Assembly: GCF_019977395.1 (NCBI RefSeq)
Contig: NZ_AP024660.1
Span: 744,001 to 808,000 of the forward strand
Origin: Arthrobacter sp. NicSoilC5
GTDB lineage: Bacteria; Actinomycetota; Actinomycetes; Actinomycetales; Micrococcaceae
Direction of reading: 5' to 3'
Length of the DNA stretch: 64,000 nucleotides
Positions within the stretch are counted from its first letter, which is position 1; every line of letters begins with the position of its first letter. Position numbers and translations under genes: made by a program. The notes under the pieces were generated by a model. That model made no database searches and was not told where the DNA came from. It worked only from the letters and a program-made list of their open reading frames with translations. Shown piece by piece: positions 36,709-45,548 of this stretch.

Positions 36709-38023
36709 GTGGAACTCCCTGCTGGGTTGCTTCGGCCTCTTCCAGGAGGCCTTCAAGGTCAGTCTCTACTCTTGGTACGGGTGCCGCAATGATGTGGCTG
36801 ACCCGGTTCCGCCGGCCTTCCAGCCGGTCCGCCCGCAGCGATACGCCCTGCACGTCCACGCTGCTGCCCACGATGGGAACGCGGCCCAGCGCCTTGGCGA
36901 GGAGGCCACCCACGGTGTCCACCTCGTCGTCGTCGATCTCCAGGTCGAACAGCTCGCCCAGGTCGTCGATGCCCATCCGGGCGCTGACCCGGTAGGAGCC
37001 GTCTCCCAGGGCCACGGCTTCGGCGCTCTCGGTATCGTATTCGTCGACGATCTCGCCCACGATCTCCTCGATCAGGTCTTCGAGGGTCACCAGGCCGGCA
37101 GTGCCGCCGTACTCGTCGATCACGATGGCTACGTGCGTGGACTCCTTTTGCAGTTCGCGCAGGAGGTCGCTGACGGGTTTCGACTCCGGCACGTAGCGGA
37201 CCTCGCGGGCCAGCGACTCCACCAGGGGCGGCGCCTGGTCCGCTCCCAGCTGGTGGATGACGGCCGCAACGTCCTTGAGGTAGACGATGCCGAGGATGTG
37301 GTCGGTGTTCTCGTTGATGACCGGGATTCGCGAGTATCCCGAGCGCAGGAACAGGGACATGGCCTGGTGGAGGCTTGAGCCGGCGTCGATGCTGACGATG
37401 TCCGTCCTGGGAACCATGACGGCTCGCACCAGGGTGTCCCCAAAGTCGAAGACCGACTGGATCATTTCGGCTTCGGTGTCCTCGATCATGTCGGACTCAC
37501 TGGCCCGGTCCACGAGTTCCCGGAACTCCTGTTCGCTGAAGAACGCGTCGTCACCGCCGGGCGCACCGGGAGCCGCGGAGCTCCCCAGGGCCACGAGCCA
37601 CCCTGGAATGGGCCCCAGCACGCTGGTGAGGAACCGGACCATCGGTGCGGTGAAGCGGACCACCGCGGTGGAGTGCAGCCTGCCAAGCTGCCTGGGTGAA
37701 ACACCCACGATCACGAACCCCAGGAGGGCCATGATGCCGGTGGCCACCAGGCCGGCGACCCAGACGTTGTCCAGCAGGCTGGCGATCAGGACGGCGACGG
37801 CAACGGCCGAGGCCATCTCGAACCAGACGCGCCAGAAGCGGAGGGCCCGGGTGTGGGCAACCGGTTCTGCAAGGATGCGGCGCATGGCGGTGCCGCGGCT
37901 TCTGTGGAGCGCCTGTTCAGCGTCGTGCCGGGGAAGGAAACTGAAGGCGGCCTCGGCCGCTGTCAGCAGGGCCGCGACGGCAAGGAAAACCAGTGCCACC
38001 GCGACCAGGAGCAGTTGCGTCAC
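36692..38023 (-). CDS. Hemolysin/CorC family transporter-associated protein (CNNM/DUF21, CBS pair)
   Basis: This 443-residue protein has three or four N-terminal membrane helices ([54 protein letters not shown]) forming a CNNM/DUF21 domain. Two CBS domains follow ([34 protein letters not shown]...), then [28 protein letters not shown], and a CorC_HlyC domain at the end. Relatives are implicated in magnesium/cobalt efflux. The GTG start overlaps the ybeY stop as GTGA. Confidence 0.93.
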   Translation of the reverse strand: MTQLLLVAVALVFLAVAALLTAAEAAFSFLPRHDAEQALHRSRGTAMRRILAEPVAHTRALRFWRVWFEMASAVAVAVLIASLLDNVWVAGLVATGIMALLGFVIVGVSPRQLGRLHSTAVVRFTAPMVRFLTSVLGPIPGWLVALGSSAAPGAPGGDDAFFSEQEFRELVDRASESDMIEDTEAEMIQSVFDFGDTLVRAVMVPRTDIVSIDAGSSLHQAMSLFLRSGYSRIPVINENTDHILGIVYLKDVAAVIHQLGADQAPPLVESLAREVRYVPESKPVSDLLRELQKESTHVAIVIDEYGGTAGLVTLEDLIEEIVGEIVDEYDTESAEAVALGDGSYRVSARMGIDDLGELFDLEIDDDEVDTVGGLLAKALGRVPIVGSSVDVQGVSLRADRLEGRRNRVSHIIAAPVPRVETDLEGLLEEAEATQQGVPREQEK

Positions 38024-38493
38024 TGGGTCGTCTCGGCAGGTGCTTCTTTGCCGGTGAAGCCGGACAGGAGTTCCCGCTGGAGCCCGAACATCTCCGCCTT
38101 CTCTTCCGGTTCGGCATGGTCGTAGCCCAGCAGGTGAAGGATCCCATGCGTGGTGAGCAGCAGCATCTCGTCCTGCAGCGAGTGGCCCGCGTTCCGGGCC
38201 TGCACCGTGGCCACCTGCGGGCAAATGGCAATGTCGCCCAGCATGCCCTGGGGTGTGGGCCGGTCAGGGGTCCCTGGAGTCAGCTCGTCCATGGGAACCG
38301 AGAGCACGTCCGTGGCTCCCGGTTCGTCCATCAGCTCGATGTGCAGCTTCTCCATGGCCGGTTCATCCACCAGGAGGATGGAGAGTTCGGCCTGCGGATG
38401 GATGTAGAGCTGCTCAAAAATGTACCGCGACAGGGCCACGAGCCCGGACTCATCCACCTGGACGCCGGACTCGTTGTTCACCTCGATGCTCAC
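38020..38493 (-). CDS. ybeY: rRNA maturation endoribonuclease YbeY
   Basis: This 157-residue zinc-dependent endoribonuclease acts in 16S rRNA 3'-end maturation and ribosome quality control. The metal motif HGILHLLGYDH supplies His116, His120 and His126. GDIAICPQ is the other conserved stretch. The GTG start overlaps the phoH stop by four bases and its own stop overlaps the next gene's GTG, so all three are translated in series. Confidence 0.95.
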   Translation of the reverse strand: MSIEVNNESGVQVDESGLVALSRYIFEQLYIHPQAELSILLVDEPAMEKLHIELMDEPGATDVLSVPMDELTPGTPDRPTPQGMLGDIAICPQVATVQARNAGHSLQDEMLLLTTHGILHLLGYDHAEPEEKAEMFGLQRELLSGFTGKEAPAETTQ

Positions 38494-39578
38494 GCGTGTT
38501 CCCCCCGTTTTTCGCGGCTTGCTGAATGTTTGACGCGGTTCCGCTGGGCTTCATCCCAGATGCTGTAGGCGTTGACGATGTCGCCAACAAGCCTGTGCCG
38601 CACAACGTCGGCGGCATCCAGGACAGAGAAGTTGACGCCCTCGATGCCCTGCAGGATTTCTTCGACGATCCGCAGCCCGGAACGCGTTCCGAAGGGCAGG
38701 TCCACCTGGGTGACGTCTCCGGTGACCACCATCCTGGATCCGAAACCGAGCCGGGTGAGGAACATCTTCATCTGTTCCGGCGTGGTGTTCTGGGCCTCGT
38801 CAAGGATGATGAAGGCGTCGTTGAGGGTGCGGCCGCGCATGTAGGCAAGGGGCGCCACCTCGATAGTGCCGGCCGCCATGAGCCGCGGGATGGATTCCGG
38901 GTCCATCATGTCGTGCAGGGCGTCGTAGAGCGGGCGCAGGTAGGGATCGATCTTGTCGCTGAGCGTGCCGGGCAGGAACCCGAGCCGCTCCCCCGCCTCC
39001 ACCGCAGGGCGCGTCAGGATGATCCGGCTGACCTCTTTCTGCTGCAGTGCCTGGACGGCTTTCGCCATGGCGAGATAGGTCTTGCCGGTGCCGGCCGGGC
39101 CGATTCCGAAGATGACCGTGTTGGCATCGATGGCGTCAACGTAGTTCTTTTGGTTCAGCGTCTTGGGCCTGATGGTCCTGCCGCGGCTGGAGAGGATGTC
39201 GTGGGTGAGCACATCCACGGGATTCTGGAGTGACTGGGTGCGCAGGAGGGCAACCAGCTGCTGCAGCACCGCGGGCGTGATGACTGTGCCCCGGGCCACC
39301 AGGCCACGGACTTCCTGGAGGAGCCGCATGATGCGGGGAACGTCACTGACGGGGCCGCTGATGGACAGTTCGTTGCCGCGGGCATGGAAGTTGACGTCCG
39401 GGAACTGCTCTTCGATGAACCGCAGCGCCTCGTCATGGCTGCCGAGCGACTGAACCATTTGGTCGGAGTTCTCAAAGAGGACTACTTCGGTCCGGATGCC
39501 AGGCAGGGAGTGCGGGAATTCCCCCGGACTGCCGTCGCCCGTGTTGATCCGGCGCTTACCATTTGCTGATTCAGTCAT
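38490..39578 (-). CDS. PhoH family ATPase
   Basis: This protein of about 362 residues has a Walker A motif GPAGTGKTYLAMAKA and Walker B FIILDEAQNTTPEQM, the signature of PhoH/PhoL ATPases; RNA-related function is suspected from the ybeY linkage. An N-terminal KH-like domain (FIEEQFPDVNFHARGNELSISG) precedes it. The start is uncertain: I used the ATG at MTESANGKR, which begins the family-like part, but in-frame ATGs at 39620 and 39623 have a slightly better GAAG upstream. Confidence 0.9.
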   Translation of the reverse strand: MTESANGKRRINTGDGSPGEFPHSLPGIRTEVVLFENSDQMVQSLGSHDEALRFIEEQFPDVNFHARGNELSISGPVSDVPRIMRLLQEVRGLVARGTVITPAVLQQLVALLRTQSLQNPVDVLTHDILSSRGRTIRPKTLNQKNYVDAIDANTVIFGIGPAGTGKTYLAMAKAVQALQQKEVSRIILTRPAVEAGERLGFLPGTLSDKIDPYLRPLYDALHDMMDPESIPRLMAAGTIEVAPLAYMRGRTLNDAFIILDEAQNTTPEQMKMFLTRLGFGSRMVVTGDVTQVDLPFGTRSGLRIVEEILQGIEGVNFSVLDAADVVRHRLVGDIVNAYSIWDEAQRNRVKHSASREKRGEHA

Positions 39579-39981
39579 GGTGCTGGCCCGCAGGCCCGTG
39601 GTCCCCTCGAAGATCGACATCATTTGTTTGCTTCGGCTGATGCCGGCGCCCCTTGCACGGTGCTCCTTGCCCAGCGATCCCTTTATCTTACGCCAGCACC
39701 CGCCCTGACCGGGCACTGGAACGCAGACCAGGCGGGTCACCCGGCTGCGCGTGGCACCGGCCCTTCAGCCAGGGAAGTGGACCCGCAAACGGGTAAGAAT
39801 GCAGCGTTAGGTATCAACTTCATATCGGCCTCATATCGTTCCCGTTGCAGTTGCGGCCGGGGAGGCCAAAGAGCGGCTGGAGGCACCCTCCCCTGTGTAA
39901 TGCTGGAAATCCAGCGTCTGCTGGAACGCCAGGCCGCCAGGGGGATCGGCCCGCCACGCCAGGAAAGGACTAGGCAGGACA
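39579..39981. other. 400-base non-coding region between phoH and the GerMN gene
   Basis: This divergent intergenic region should hold the promoters of the phoH operon and the GerMN lipoprotein gene. I see no convincing gene in it. Notable are a pair of TCATATCG direct repeats (separate entry) and a TGTAAT -10 candidate (39896-39901) without a good -35. If phoH starts at an upstream ATG, up to 45 bases at the left end would be coding. Confidence 0.5.
39820..39838. promoter_or_regulatory. Direct repeats TCATATCG, 11-bp period
   Basis: Two exact copies of TCATATCG begin 11 bases apart, one helical turn, as is usual for dimeric response-regulator sites. They lie about 145 bases before the GerMN lipoprotein gene. 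No regulator can be named. Confidence 0.35.
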
Positions 39982-40938
39982 GTGCCGGAAACCTCTGTGC
40001 CCGAACGGGCAGGACGACCGATGGGCCGAGTGCGCCCTGCCGTCCTCGCAGGAATCCTGGTGCTCGTTCCCGCCCTTGCAGCCTGCACCGCCGAGAACGG
40101 ACCAACGCCCTCCGTCACCTCCGCCTCAGTCCCGGCCACGGGCGGCACCATGCCGGACGCACCGGCCACCAGCGCTCCGCTGGAAACCACCCAGTCCTCC
40201 AATAAGGCCCCGGTGTACTGGATTGGCCGCAGCGGCGGGAACATCTTCCTCTACCGTGAGTTCCGGGACGTTCCGGAACAGGAGAACCCGGTGACGCGGG
40301 CACTCCGCGCCATGATGTCGGAGAAGCCGCTGGACCCCGACTTCTTTACGCCCTGGCAGAACCCGGACAAACTTGCCACCTCCATCTCGGGCAAGGACAT
40401 CATCACGGTCGACGTCTCGGCCGACGCCTTCAACAGCAACCTCGACGCCGACATGGCCGCCCGCGCCATCCAACAGCTGATCTACACGGCGACCGCCGCC
40501 GCTGCCAGTTCGGGCCTGATCGACACAGGGCAGCAGGTCCGGGTGCGGATCCTCGTGGACGGCCACACGGACTATGTCGCGTTCGGAAAAGTCCAGCTGG
40601 GCGCACTGATGACCCGGGCAGCCGGGCTGGTGGCGCCGGTGTGGATCATTGATCCGCAGGAAAGCACCGAGGTACCTGCCGGCAGCGTAAAGATCACCGG
40701 CCGCAGCACGTCGCCGGGAGCAAAGCTCCGCTGGCAGATCCTGCAGTCCGGGGACGGCGGCAGCAAGGCCCCGTTCCTGACCGGGGAAACCACGGCCGGC
40801 GCCGGGCAGGGGCAGGCGGGCGTCTTTGCGCTGGCACTGACCTTGCCGGCCGGCGACTATGAGCTCCGGGTGGCGCAGGCAGGGTCCGGCGGGGAGCCGG
40901 ACCGCAACGAGGACACCAGGTCCTTCAAGGTCAGGTAG
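39982..40938 (+). CDS. GerMN domain lipoprotein (with C-terminal Gmad2-like domain)
   Basis: This 318-residue secreted lipoprotein has a positive N-terminus and hydrophobic stretch ending in the lipobox LAAC (VLAGILVLVPALAACTAENG), then a Ser/Thr/Pro linker and a GerMN/sporulation-spore germination domain (about residues 75-215, with NPVTRALRAMM and IITVDVSADAF). A C-terminal Ig-like Gmad2 segment follows (GSVKITGRSTSPGAKLRWQI). In actinobacteria such proteins resemble LpqB of the MtrAB system and act at the cell envelope. No mtrA or mtrB lies nearby. The GTG start has AGGCAGGA upstream. It converges with rsmE, the ends overlapping by 8 bases. Confidence 0.83.
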   Translation: MPETSVPERAGRPMGRVRPAVLAGILVLVPALAACTAENGPTPSVTSASVPATGGTMPDAPATSAPLETTQSSNKAPVYWIGRSGGNIFLYREFRDVPEQENPVTRALRAMMSEKPLDPDFFTPWQNPDKLATSISGKDIITVDVSADAFNSNLDADMAARAIQQLIYTATAAAASSGLIDTGQQVRVRILVDGHTDYVAFGKVQLGALMTRAAGLVAPVWIIDPQESTEVPAGSVKITGRSTSPGAKLRWQILQSGDGGSKAPFLTGETTAGAGQGQAGVFALALTLPAGDYELRVAQAGSGGEPDRNEDTRSFKVR

Positions 40939-41704
40939 CCGTCCACCGGCCGAGGATGTCGCTTGCAAGCACGACGGCGGCAGGCCCAGCCGTGGAGGAC
41001 CGCAGGACGTGGTGCCCCAACAGGGCGGTCACAGCGCCTTTGTCGCAGAGTTTCGTTACTTCCCGCGGGCTGATTCCGCCTTCCGGGCCGACGATCAGCA
41101 GGACTTCCCGGATTCCGTCGTGCCCACTCCCCTGCCACGCTTCCAGGACGGTCCGTAGCGGACGCACGGCATCTTCGTGGAGGATGACGGCCAGGTCTGC
41201 ACCCTCCACGGCGGCGGAAAGCCCGGCAGTATCGACGGCGGCCCGGACCTCGGGGATCCAGGCGCGCCGCGCCTGCTTGGCGGCGGCGGCCACGGTGGAC
41301 TCCCACTTGGCGTGGGCGCGGGCGGCCCTGTCACCTTTCCAGCGCACGATGGACCGCTCCGACTGCCAGGGTATGACGGCATCGATGCCCAGCTCGGTGG
41401 CCGTTTCAATGGCCAGTTCGTCGCGGTCGCCCTTGGCCAGGGCCTGAACCAGCACCAGACGGACGTCCGGCCTGTCTTCCATTGCCAGTGCGCCGCACTC
41501 CACTTCAAGTCCCGTGGGCGCGGCGGAGGCGACCTTGCCGCTCATGCGCGCGCCGGCGCCGTCGACAATGTCCACGGCCTCGCCCGGAGACAGGCGTTTG
41601 ACGGTGACTGCATGCCGGGCCTCCGCCCCTTCGAGGACAAAGAGCTGGCCGGGCACCATGCCCGCCAGTGAACCGGCGGAGGTGAAGAAGACGGGGTTGC
41701 TCAC
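40931..41704 (-). CDS. rsmE: 16S rRNA (uracil-1498-N3)-methyltransferase
   Basis: This 257-residue SPOUT-fold methyltransferase modifies U1498 in the decoding site. It has an N-terminal PUA-like domain (MSNPVFFTS...HAVTVKRLSPGEAV) and the knotted SAM-binding part with LIVGPEGGISPREV and a C-terminal LRSSTAGPAAVVLA. It starts 2 bases after the dnaJ stop, so it is the third gene of the hrcA-dnaJ-rsmE operon, a very common gene order. Confidence 0.95.
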   Translation of the reverse strand: MSNPVFFTSAGSLAGMVPGQLFVLEGAEARHAVTVKRLSPGEAVDIVDGAGARMSGKVASAAPTGLEVECGALAMEDRPDVRLVLVQALAKGDRDELAIETATELGIDAVIPWQSERSIVRWKGDRAARAHAKWESTVAAAAKQARRAWIPEVRAAVDTAGLSAAVEGADLAVILHEDAVRPLRTVLEAWQGSGHDGIREVLLIVGPEGGISPREVTKLCDKGAVTALLGHHVLRSSTAGPAAVVLASDILGRWTAT

Positions 41705-41706
41705 CG

Positions 41707-42834
41707 CTACAGGTTACCGAGCCGGTCCCGGAGCTTGGCGAACATGCCGCCGCTGGCGGCGAGCTTGCCCTCGGTGATCTGTTCGCCGCGGAGCTTGGCG
41801 AGCTGCCGGAGGAGGTCCTCCTGTGCCGGGTCGAGCTTGGCCGGAGTGTCCACCTGGAGGTGGACCTTCAGGTCCCCGCGGCCGTATCCCCGCAGGTGCG
41901 TGACACCCAGGCCACGCAGGGTGATGATCTCGCCGGACTGTGTTCCGGGCTTGACGTCGATGTCCTGGGTACCGTCGAACGTTTCCAGGCTGACGTCCGT
42001 GCCCAGTGCAGCCGCCGTCATGGGGATGTGCAGGGTGGCGTGGAGGTCATCGCCTTCCCGCACGTAGGTGGCGTCATTGTTGACGCGGATTTCCACGTAC
42101 AGGTCACCGGTCGGTCCGCCTGCAGGTCCGGCTTCGCCCTGCCCGGCGAGCTGGATCCGGGTTCCGGTGGCCACACCGGCGGGAACCTTGATGGTCAGCG
42201 ACCGCCGGCTGCGGATACGGCCCTGGCCGCTGCACTCGTTGCAGGGATCCTTGATGACCGTGCCGAAACCTTCGCAGGTGCCGCAGGGGGCGGCCGTCAT
42301 GACCTGGCCCAGGATGGAACGCACGGCCCGCTGGACCTGGCCGCTGCCGCCGCAGATGTCGCAGCGCTCGGGGTGGGTGCCGGGCCGGCAGCAGGATCCG
42401 TCACAGGTGGGGCAGACCACGGCAGTATCCACTTCGAGCTTCTTGTTCACGCCGAACACGGCGTCGCGGAGGTCGATCCGGACGCTGATGAGGGCGTCCT
42501 GGCCGCGGCGGACGCGGGAAGCCGGGCCGGAGGTGCCACCGGCGCCGAAGAAGGTGTCGAAGATGTCCTGGAAAGCAAAGCCCTGGCCCGCGTAACCGGC
42601 ACCGCCGAAGCCGTTGTCCGTGCCGTTCTCGTTGCCTGTGGTGTCGTAGATCCTCCGCTTTTGGGGGTCGGAAAGGACCTCGTAGGCGTGAGTTACTGCC
42701 TTGAAGCGTTCTGAAGCGTCCGCACCGGGGTTTACATCCGGGTGAAGGGTGCGGGCCAGTTTGCGGTAGGCCTTTTTGATCTCTTCGCCCGTAGCTTCGG
42801 GTGAGACTCCAAGGACGTCATAGTGGCTGCTCAA
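41707..42834 (-). CDS. dnaJ: Molecular chaperone DnaJ
   Basis: This 375-residue type I J-protein has a J domain with HPD ([11 protein letters not shown]), a Gly-rich region ([17 protein letters not shown]) and a four-repeat zinc finger CxxCxGxG ([32 protein letters not shown]). The C-terminal peptide-binding domains close the protein. The first zinc repeat ends GSCC rather than GxG. It is the DnaJ linked to HrcA, in contrast to the one that accompanies dnaK. CIRCE control of the operon is expected. Confidence 0.96.
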   Translation of the reverse strand: MSSHYDVLGVSPEATGEEIKKAYRKLARTLHPDVNPGADASERFKAVTHAYEVLSDPQKRRIYDTTGNENGTDNGFGGAGYAGQGFAFQDIFDTFFGAGGTSGPASRVRRGQDALISVRIDLRDAVFGVNKKLEVDTAVVCPTCDGSCCRPGTHPERCDICGGSGQVQRAVRSILGQVMTAAPCGTCEGFGTVIKDPCNECSGQGRIRSRRSLTIKVPAGVATGTRIQLAGQGEAGPAGGPTGDLYVEIRVNNDATYVREGDDLHATLHIPMTAAALGTDVSLETFDGTQDIDVKPGTQSGEIITLRGLGVTHLRGYGRGDLKVHLQVDTPAKLDPAQEDLLRQLAKLRGEQITEGKLAASGGMFAKLRDRLGNL

Positions 42835-42922
42835 AGTTCGTATCTCTTCCTTGTTGTACTGCGTTCAGTTTGGGCGGCCCCGCTCTGTGTTCCGGTCCGG
42901 AAAAGGCTCCGGCGGCGAAGAG

Positions 42923-43936
42923 TCAGGGCCCCAAAATCCTGGAAAGGTAGCGGGCCACAGCCCTGACGGCGGCCATGGTGGTGGGATAGTCCATCCTGGT
43001 TGGGCCGAGGATCCCTACCTTCGCGGCGCTGTCCGGGCCGTAGCCGGTGGCCACGACGGAGGCTTCGGCAAGGCCGTCATAAGGGTTTTCCCTTCCGATA
43101 CTGACGGCGACTCCGCGGTGGTCCTGGGCCATTTCGCTCAACAGCCGCAGCATCACCACCTGTTCCTCCAGTGCCTCGAGCACGGGGCCGATGCTGAGGG
43201 GGAAGTCCACGTTGGACCTGGCCAGGTTCGCTGTCCCGGCCATGACCATCCGGTCCTCCCTGGTGTTTTGCGCCAGCCCCTCGAGGCCAAGTGCCAGGGC
43301 GTGCGCGGCCTGGCACTGGCCGTGCGCGGTGCCGGCCACGACGGCGGGGAGCGCCTTGGCCAGCTGGCTGAGCGGAGTTCCGGCGAGTGCGGCAAGGAAG
43401 CGGGTACGGAGCGCGGCCAGGGCGTCGTCGCCAAGGTCCTGGCCGACGTCGATGACCCGCTGCTCCACCTTGCCGCTGTTGGCAATCAGCACCACCAGCA
43501 CCTTACGGGGGGCCAGGAGCACGAACTCGATGTGGCGCACCAGTGCCTTGCTGAGGTGCGGATACTGGACCACAGCCACCTGGTTGGTCAGCTGCGACAG
43601 CAGCCGGACGGTGCGGTCCAGGACGTCGTCGAGGTCGTCTGCGCCTTCCAGGAGGGACTGGATGGCCCGGCGCTCCGCTGCCGACAGGGGCTTGACGGCC
43701 GAGATCTGGTCGACAAAGAGCCGGTAGCCCTTGTCCGTGGGAATCCGGCCTGCACTGGTGTGCGGGGCCGTGATCAATCCCTCGTCTTCAAGGGCCGCCA
43801 TGTCATTGCGGATGGTTGCACTCGAAACGCCAAGATGATGCCGTTCGACCAATGCCTTTGACCCGACCGGTTCGCGGGAGTGGACGTAGTCCTCCACGAT
43901 GGCCCGCAGCACTTCCAGTTTGCGTGGCTCGCTCAC
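42923..43936 (-). CDS. hrcA: Heat-inducible transcription repressor HrcA
   Basis: This 337-residue repressor of heat-shock genes binds CIRCE elements and is kept active by GroEL. The N-terminal winged helix ([20 protein letters not shown] and [18 protein letters not shown]) is followed by an insertion domain and the GAF-like core. The GTG has GGAGGTGGAGA upstream, so the 20-residue upstream extension is not needed. A CIRCE element lies 54 bases before the start, giving autoregulation. Confidence 0.95.
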   Translation of the reverse strand: MSEPRKLEVLRAIVEDYVHSREPVGSKALVERHHLGVSSATIRNDMAALEDEGLITAPHTSAGRIPTDKGYRLFVDQISAVKPLSAAERRAIQSLLEGADDLDDVLDRTVRLLSQLTNQVAVVQYPHLSKALVRHIEFVLLAPRKVLVVLIANSGKVEQRVIDVGQDLGDDALAALRTRFLAALAGTPLSQLAKALPAVVAGTAHGQCQAAHALALGLEGLAQNTREDRMVMAGTANLARSNVDFPLSIGPVLEALEEQVVMLRLLSEMAQDHRGVAVSIGRENPYDGLAEASVVATGYGPDSAAKVGILGPTRMDYPTTMAAVRAVARYLSRILGP

Positions 43937-43989
43937 TCTCCACCTCCATCCATGGTCCGGGGCGCATGCCCCGCCAGGCGCCACCACTG

Positions 43990-44016
43990 TTAGCACTCGA
44001 CATGCCTAAGTGCTAA
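43990..44016. promoter_or_regulatory. CIRCE operator (HrcA site)
   Basis: TTAGCACTC-N9-AAGTGCTAA matches the canonical inverted repeat TTAGCACTC-N9-GAGTGCTAA except for one base in the right arm. It sits just downstream of a CATAAT -10 on the minus strand (44023-44028), so it covers the hrcA transcription start. Confidence 0.88.
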
Positions 44017-44022
44017 CAGTCT

Positions 44023-44028
44023 ATTATG
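44023..44028 (-). promoter_or_regulatory. -10 element of the hrcA promoter
   Basis: CATAAT on the minus strand lies immediately upstream of the CIRCE element. No good -35 is visible. Confidence 0.5.
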
Positions 44029-44083
44029 CCTCGGCCCGTTGTTAGCATTGGTACCGCTCCGGGCGAAATTCCGGTGCGGAGGA

Positions 44084-44095
44084 CCTAGCGCTAGG
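44084..44095. promoter_or_regulatory. 12-bp perfect palindrome CCTAGCGCTAGG
   Basis: This perfect palindrome lies 12 bases before the ATG of the DUF3097 gene, a position suited to an operator. No known regulator site matches it. Confidence 0.35.
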
Positions 44096-44107
44096 CGGAT
44101 TGAATCC

Positions 44108-44959
44108 ATGGATTACCAAAACTGGGGGCCCCGCGGCATTTCCGCCCCGGCCAAGGCGGAATTGCCCGAGGTGCCGGTGGAGCGGGGCATGGTGCTCGAG
44201 GATGTCCAGTCGGGCTGGGTAGGCGCCGTCACCCGGGTGGAAAAGTCCGGCGGCATGCACGTCGTGGCGCTGGAGGACCGCCGAGGGAAGTCCCGGTCCT
44301 TCAAGCTCGGCTTCGGTTTCCTCCTTGAGGGCCGCCCCATCCGGCTGATGCCTCCCGCCGCCCGGCCGGCAGCCTCCGGCCCCGCCGCCGGCAGGACAGC
44401 CTCAGGCTCCGTCCGGGTCGCCGGCCAGCGGGCCCAGGTCGCCAAGGCAAGCCGAATCTGGGTGGAAGGCAAGCACGACGCCGAACTGGTGGAAAAGGTC
44501 TGGGGAGACGACCTTCGGGTGGAAGGCATCGTCGTCGAACCCCTGCACGGCATTGACGACCTCACCGCTGCAGTTGCCGCCTTCAAACCGGGGCCGGGCC
44601 GTCGCCTCGGCGTGCTCGTTGACCACCTCGTCCCTGACTCCAAAGAGTCCCGGATAGCCGACGCCGTCATGGCATCCCCCGGCGCGGCCGGAAATGTCCT
44701 GATCGTGGGCCATCCCTATGTGGACGTCTGGCAGGCAATCCGGCCCGCGGTCCTCGGGATCGACAAATGGCCTGCCGTGCCGCGCGGACAGGATTGGAAG
44801 ACCGGAATCCTGAAGGCCTTTGGCTGGCCGCACGCCACCAAGGAGGACATCGGGCTGGGGTGGCAGAAACTGCTGGGCGCGGTCCGTACCTATGCGGACC
44901 TGGAAGCGTCGCTGCTGGGGCGGGTTGAGGAAGTCATCGACTTCCTCACCGTCCCCTGA
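44108..44959 (+). CDS. DUF3097 family protein
   Basis: This 283-residue actinobacterial protein has an N-terminal segment MDYQNWGPRGIS and a small beta domain (GMVLEDVQSGWVGAVTRVEKSGGMHVVALEDRRGK), then an Ala/Pro/Gly linker. A C-terminal TOPRIM-like region follows (RIWVEGKHDAELVEKVWGDDLRVEGIVVEPLHG; LGVLVDHLVPDSKESRIADAVM), whose Glu and Asp-x-(Leu)-x motifs hint at nucleotide or metal binding. The function is unknown. I chose the ATG that begins the family-typical sequence. Confidence 0.88.
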   Translation: MDYQNWGPRGISAPAKAELPEVPVERGMVLEDVQSGWVGAVTRVEKSGGMHVVALEDRRGKSRSFKLGFGFLLEGRPIRLMPPAARPAASGPAAGRTASGSVRVAGQRAQVAKASRIWVEGKHDAELVEKVWGDDLRVEGIVVEPLHGIDDLTAAVAAFKPGPGRRLGVLVDHLVPDSKESRIADAVMASPGAAGNVLIVGHPYVDVWQAIRPAVLGIDKWPAVPRGQDWKTGILKAFGWPHATKEDIGLGWQKLLGAVRTYADLEASLLGRVEEVIDFLTVP

Positions 44960-45078
44960 AGGCCGGGCCCCGGCCCGGGAGCCAGTATTCTTGGTAGTGC
45001 AGCGCCTTTTCCGAAGGCCGCTGCACACCGCGCCCGTACATGAAGTCAGCACCACTTGCACCTCCGAAGGAACAGACT

Positions 45079-45489
45079 GTGGCAGAAAACGCACGTGATC
45101 ACAGGGACGGCCAGGGCCGTTCCGAGTACCATGGCGTCCCCGCAAATGCGCTGCCGCTCACGGCCAGCGAAGACCGCCAATGGGCCACGCTCGCGCATTT
45201 CGGCGGGATACTGGGGTGCGTCCCCTCGCTGCTGATCTACCTGATCTTCCGTGACCGCGGCCCGTTCACCGCGCAGGAATCCAAAGAAGCGCTGAACTTC
45301 AGCCTGCCGCCCACCATCGCCGCCGTGCTGGCCAACATCCTGGTGTTCATCCCTTATGTGGGAAACATCTTCGCGGTCATCGCCACCCTGATCTGGGTGG
45401 CGCTCACCTGCTTCTCCGTGGCAGCAGGGATCCACGTCAACAAGGGCCAGCCGCACCGCTACCAGTACAACCTGCGCTGGATTAAGTAG
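45079..45489 (+). CDS. DUF4870 family membrane protein
   Basis: This 136-residue protein has the DUF4870 opening ALPLTASEDRQWATLAHFGGILGCVPSLL and three membrane helices (LAHFGGILGCVPSLLIYLIF; IAAVLANILVFIPYVGNIFA; IATLIWVALTCFSVAAGI). The conserved FTAQESKEALNFSLP lies in the first loop. The GTG is preceded by GAAGGAA; the in-frame ATG 13 codons earlier lacks one. The function is unknown. It is separated from the DUF3097 gene by about 120 bases. Confidence 0.87.
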   Translation: MAENARDHRDGQGRSEYHGVPANALPLTASEDRQWATLAHFGGILGCVPSLLIYLIFRDRGPFTAQESKEALNFSLPPTIAAVLANILVFIPYVGNIFAVIATLIWVALTCFSVAAGIHVNKGQPHRYQYNLRWIK

Positions 45490-45548
45490 CCGCGCCTCCC
45501 CGCGGGGCCACCGGCCCCGCGGTACGGGCCCGACGGACGTGGGTACAG

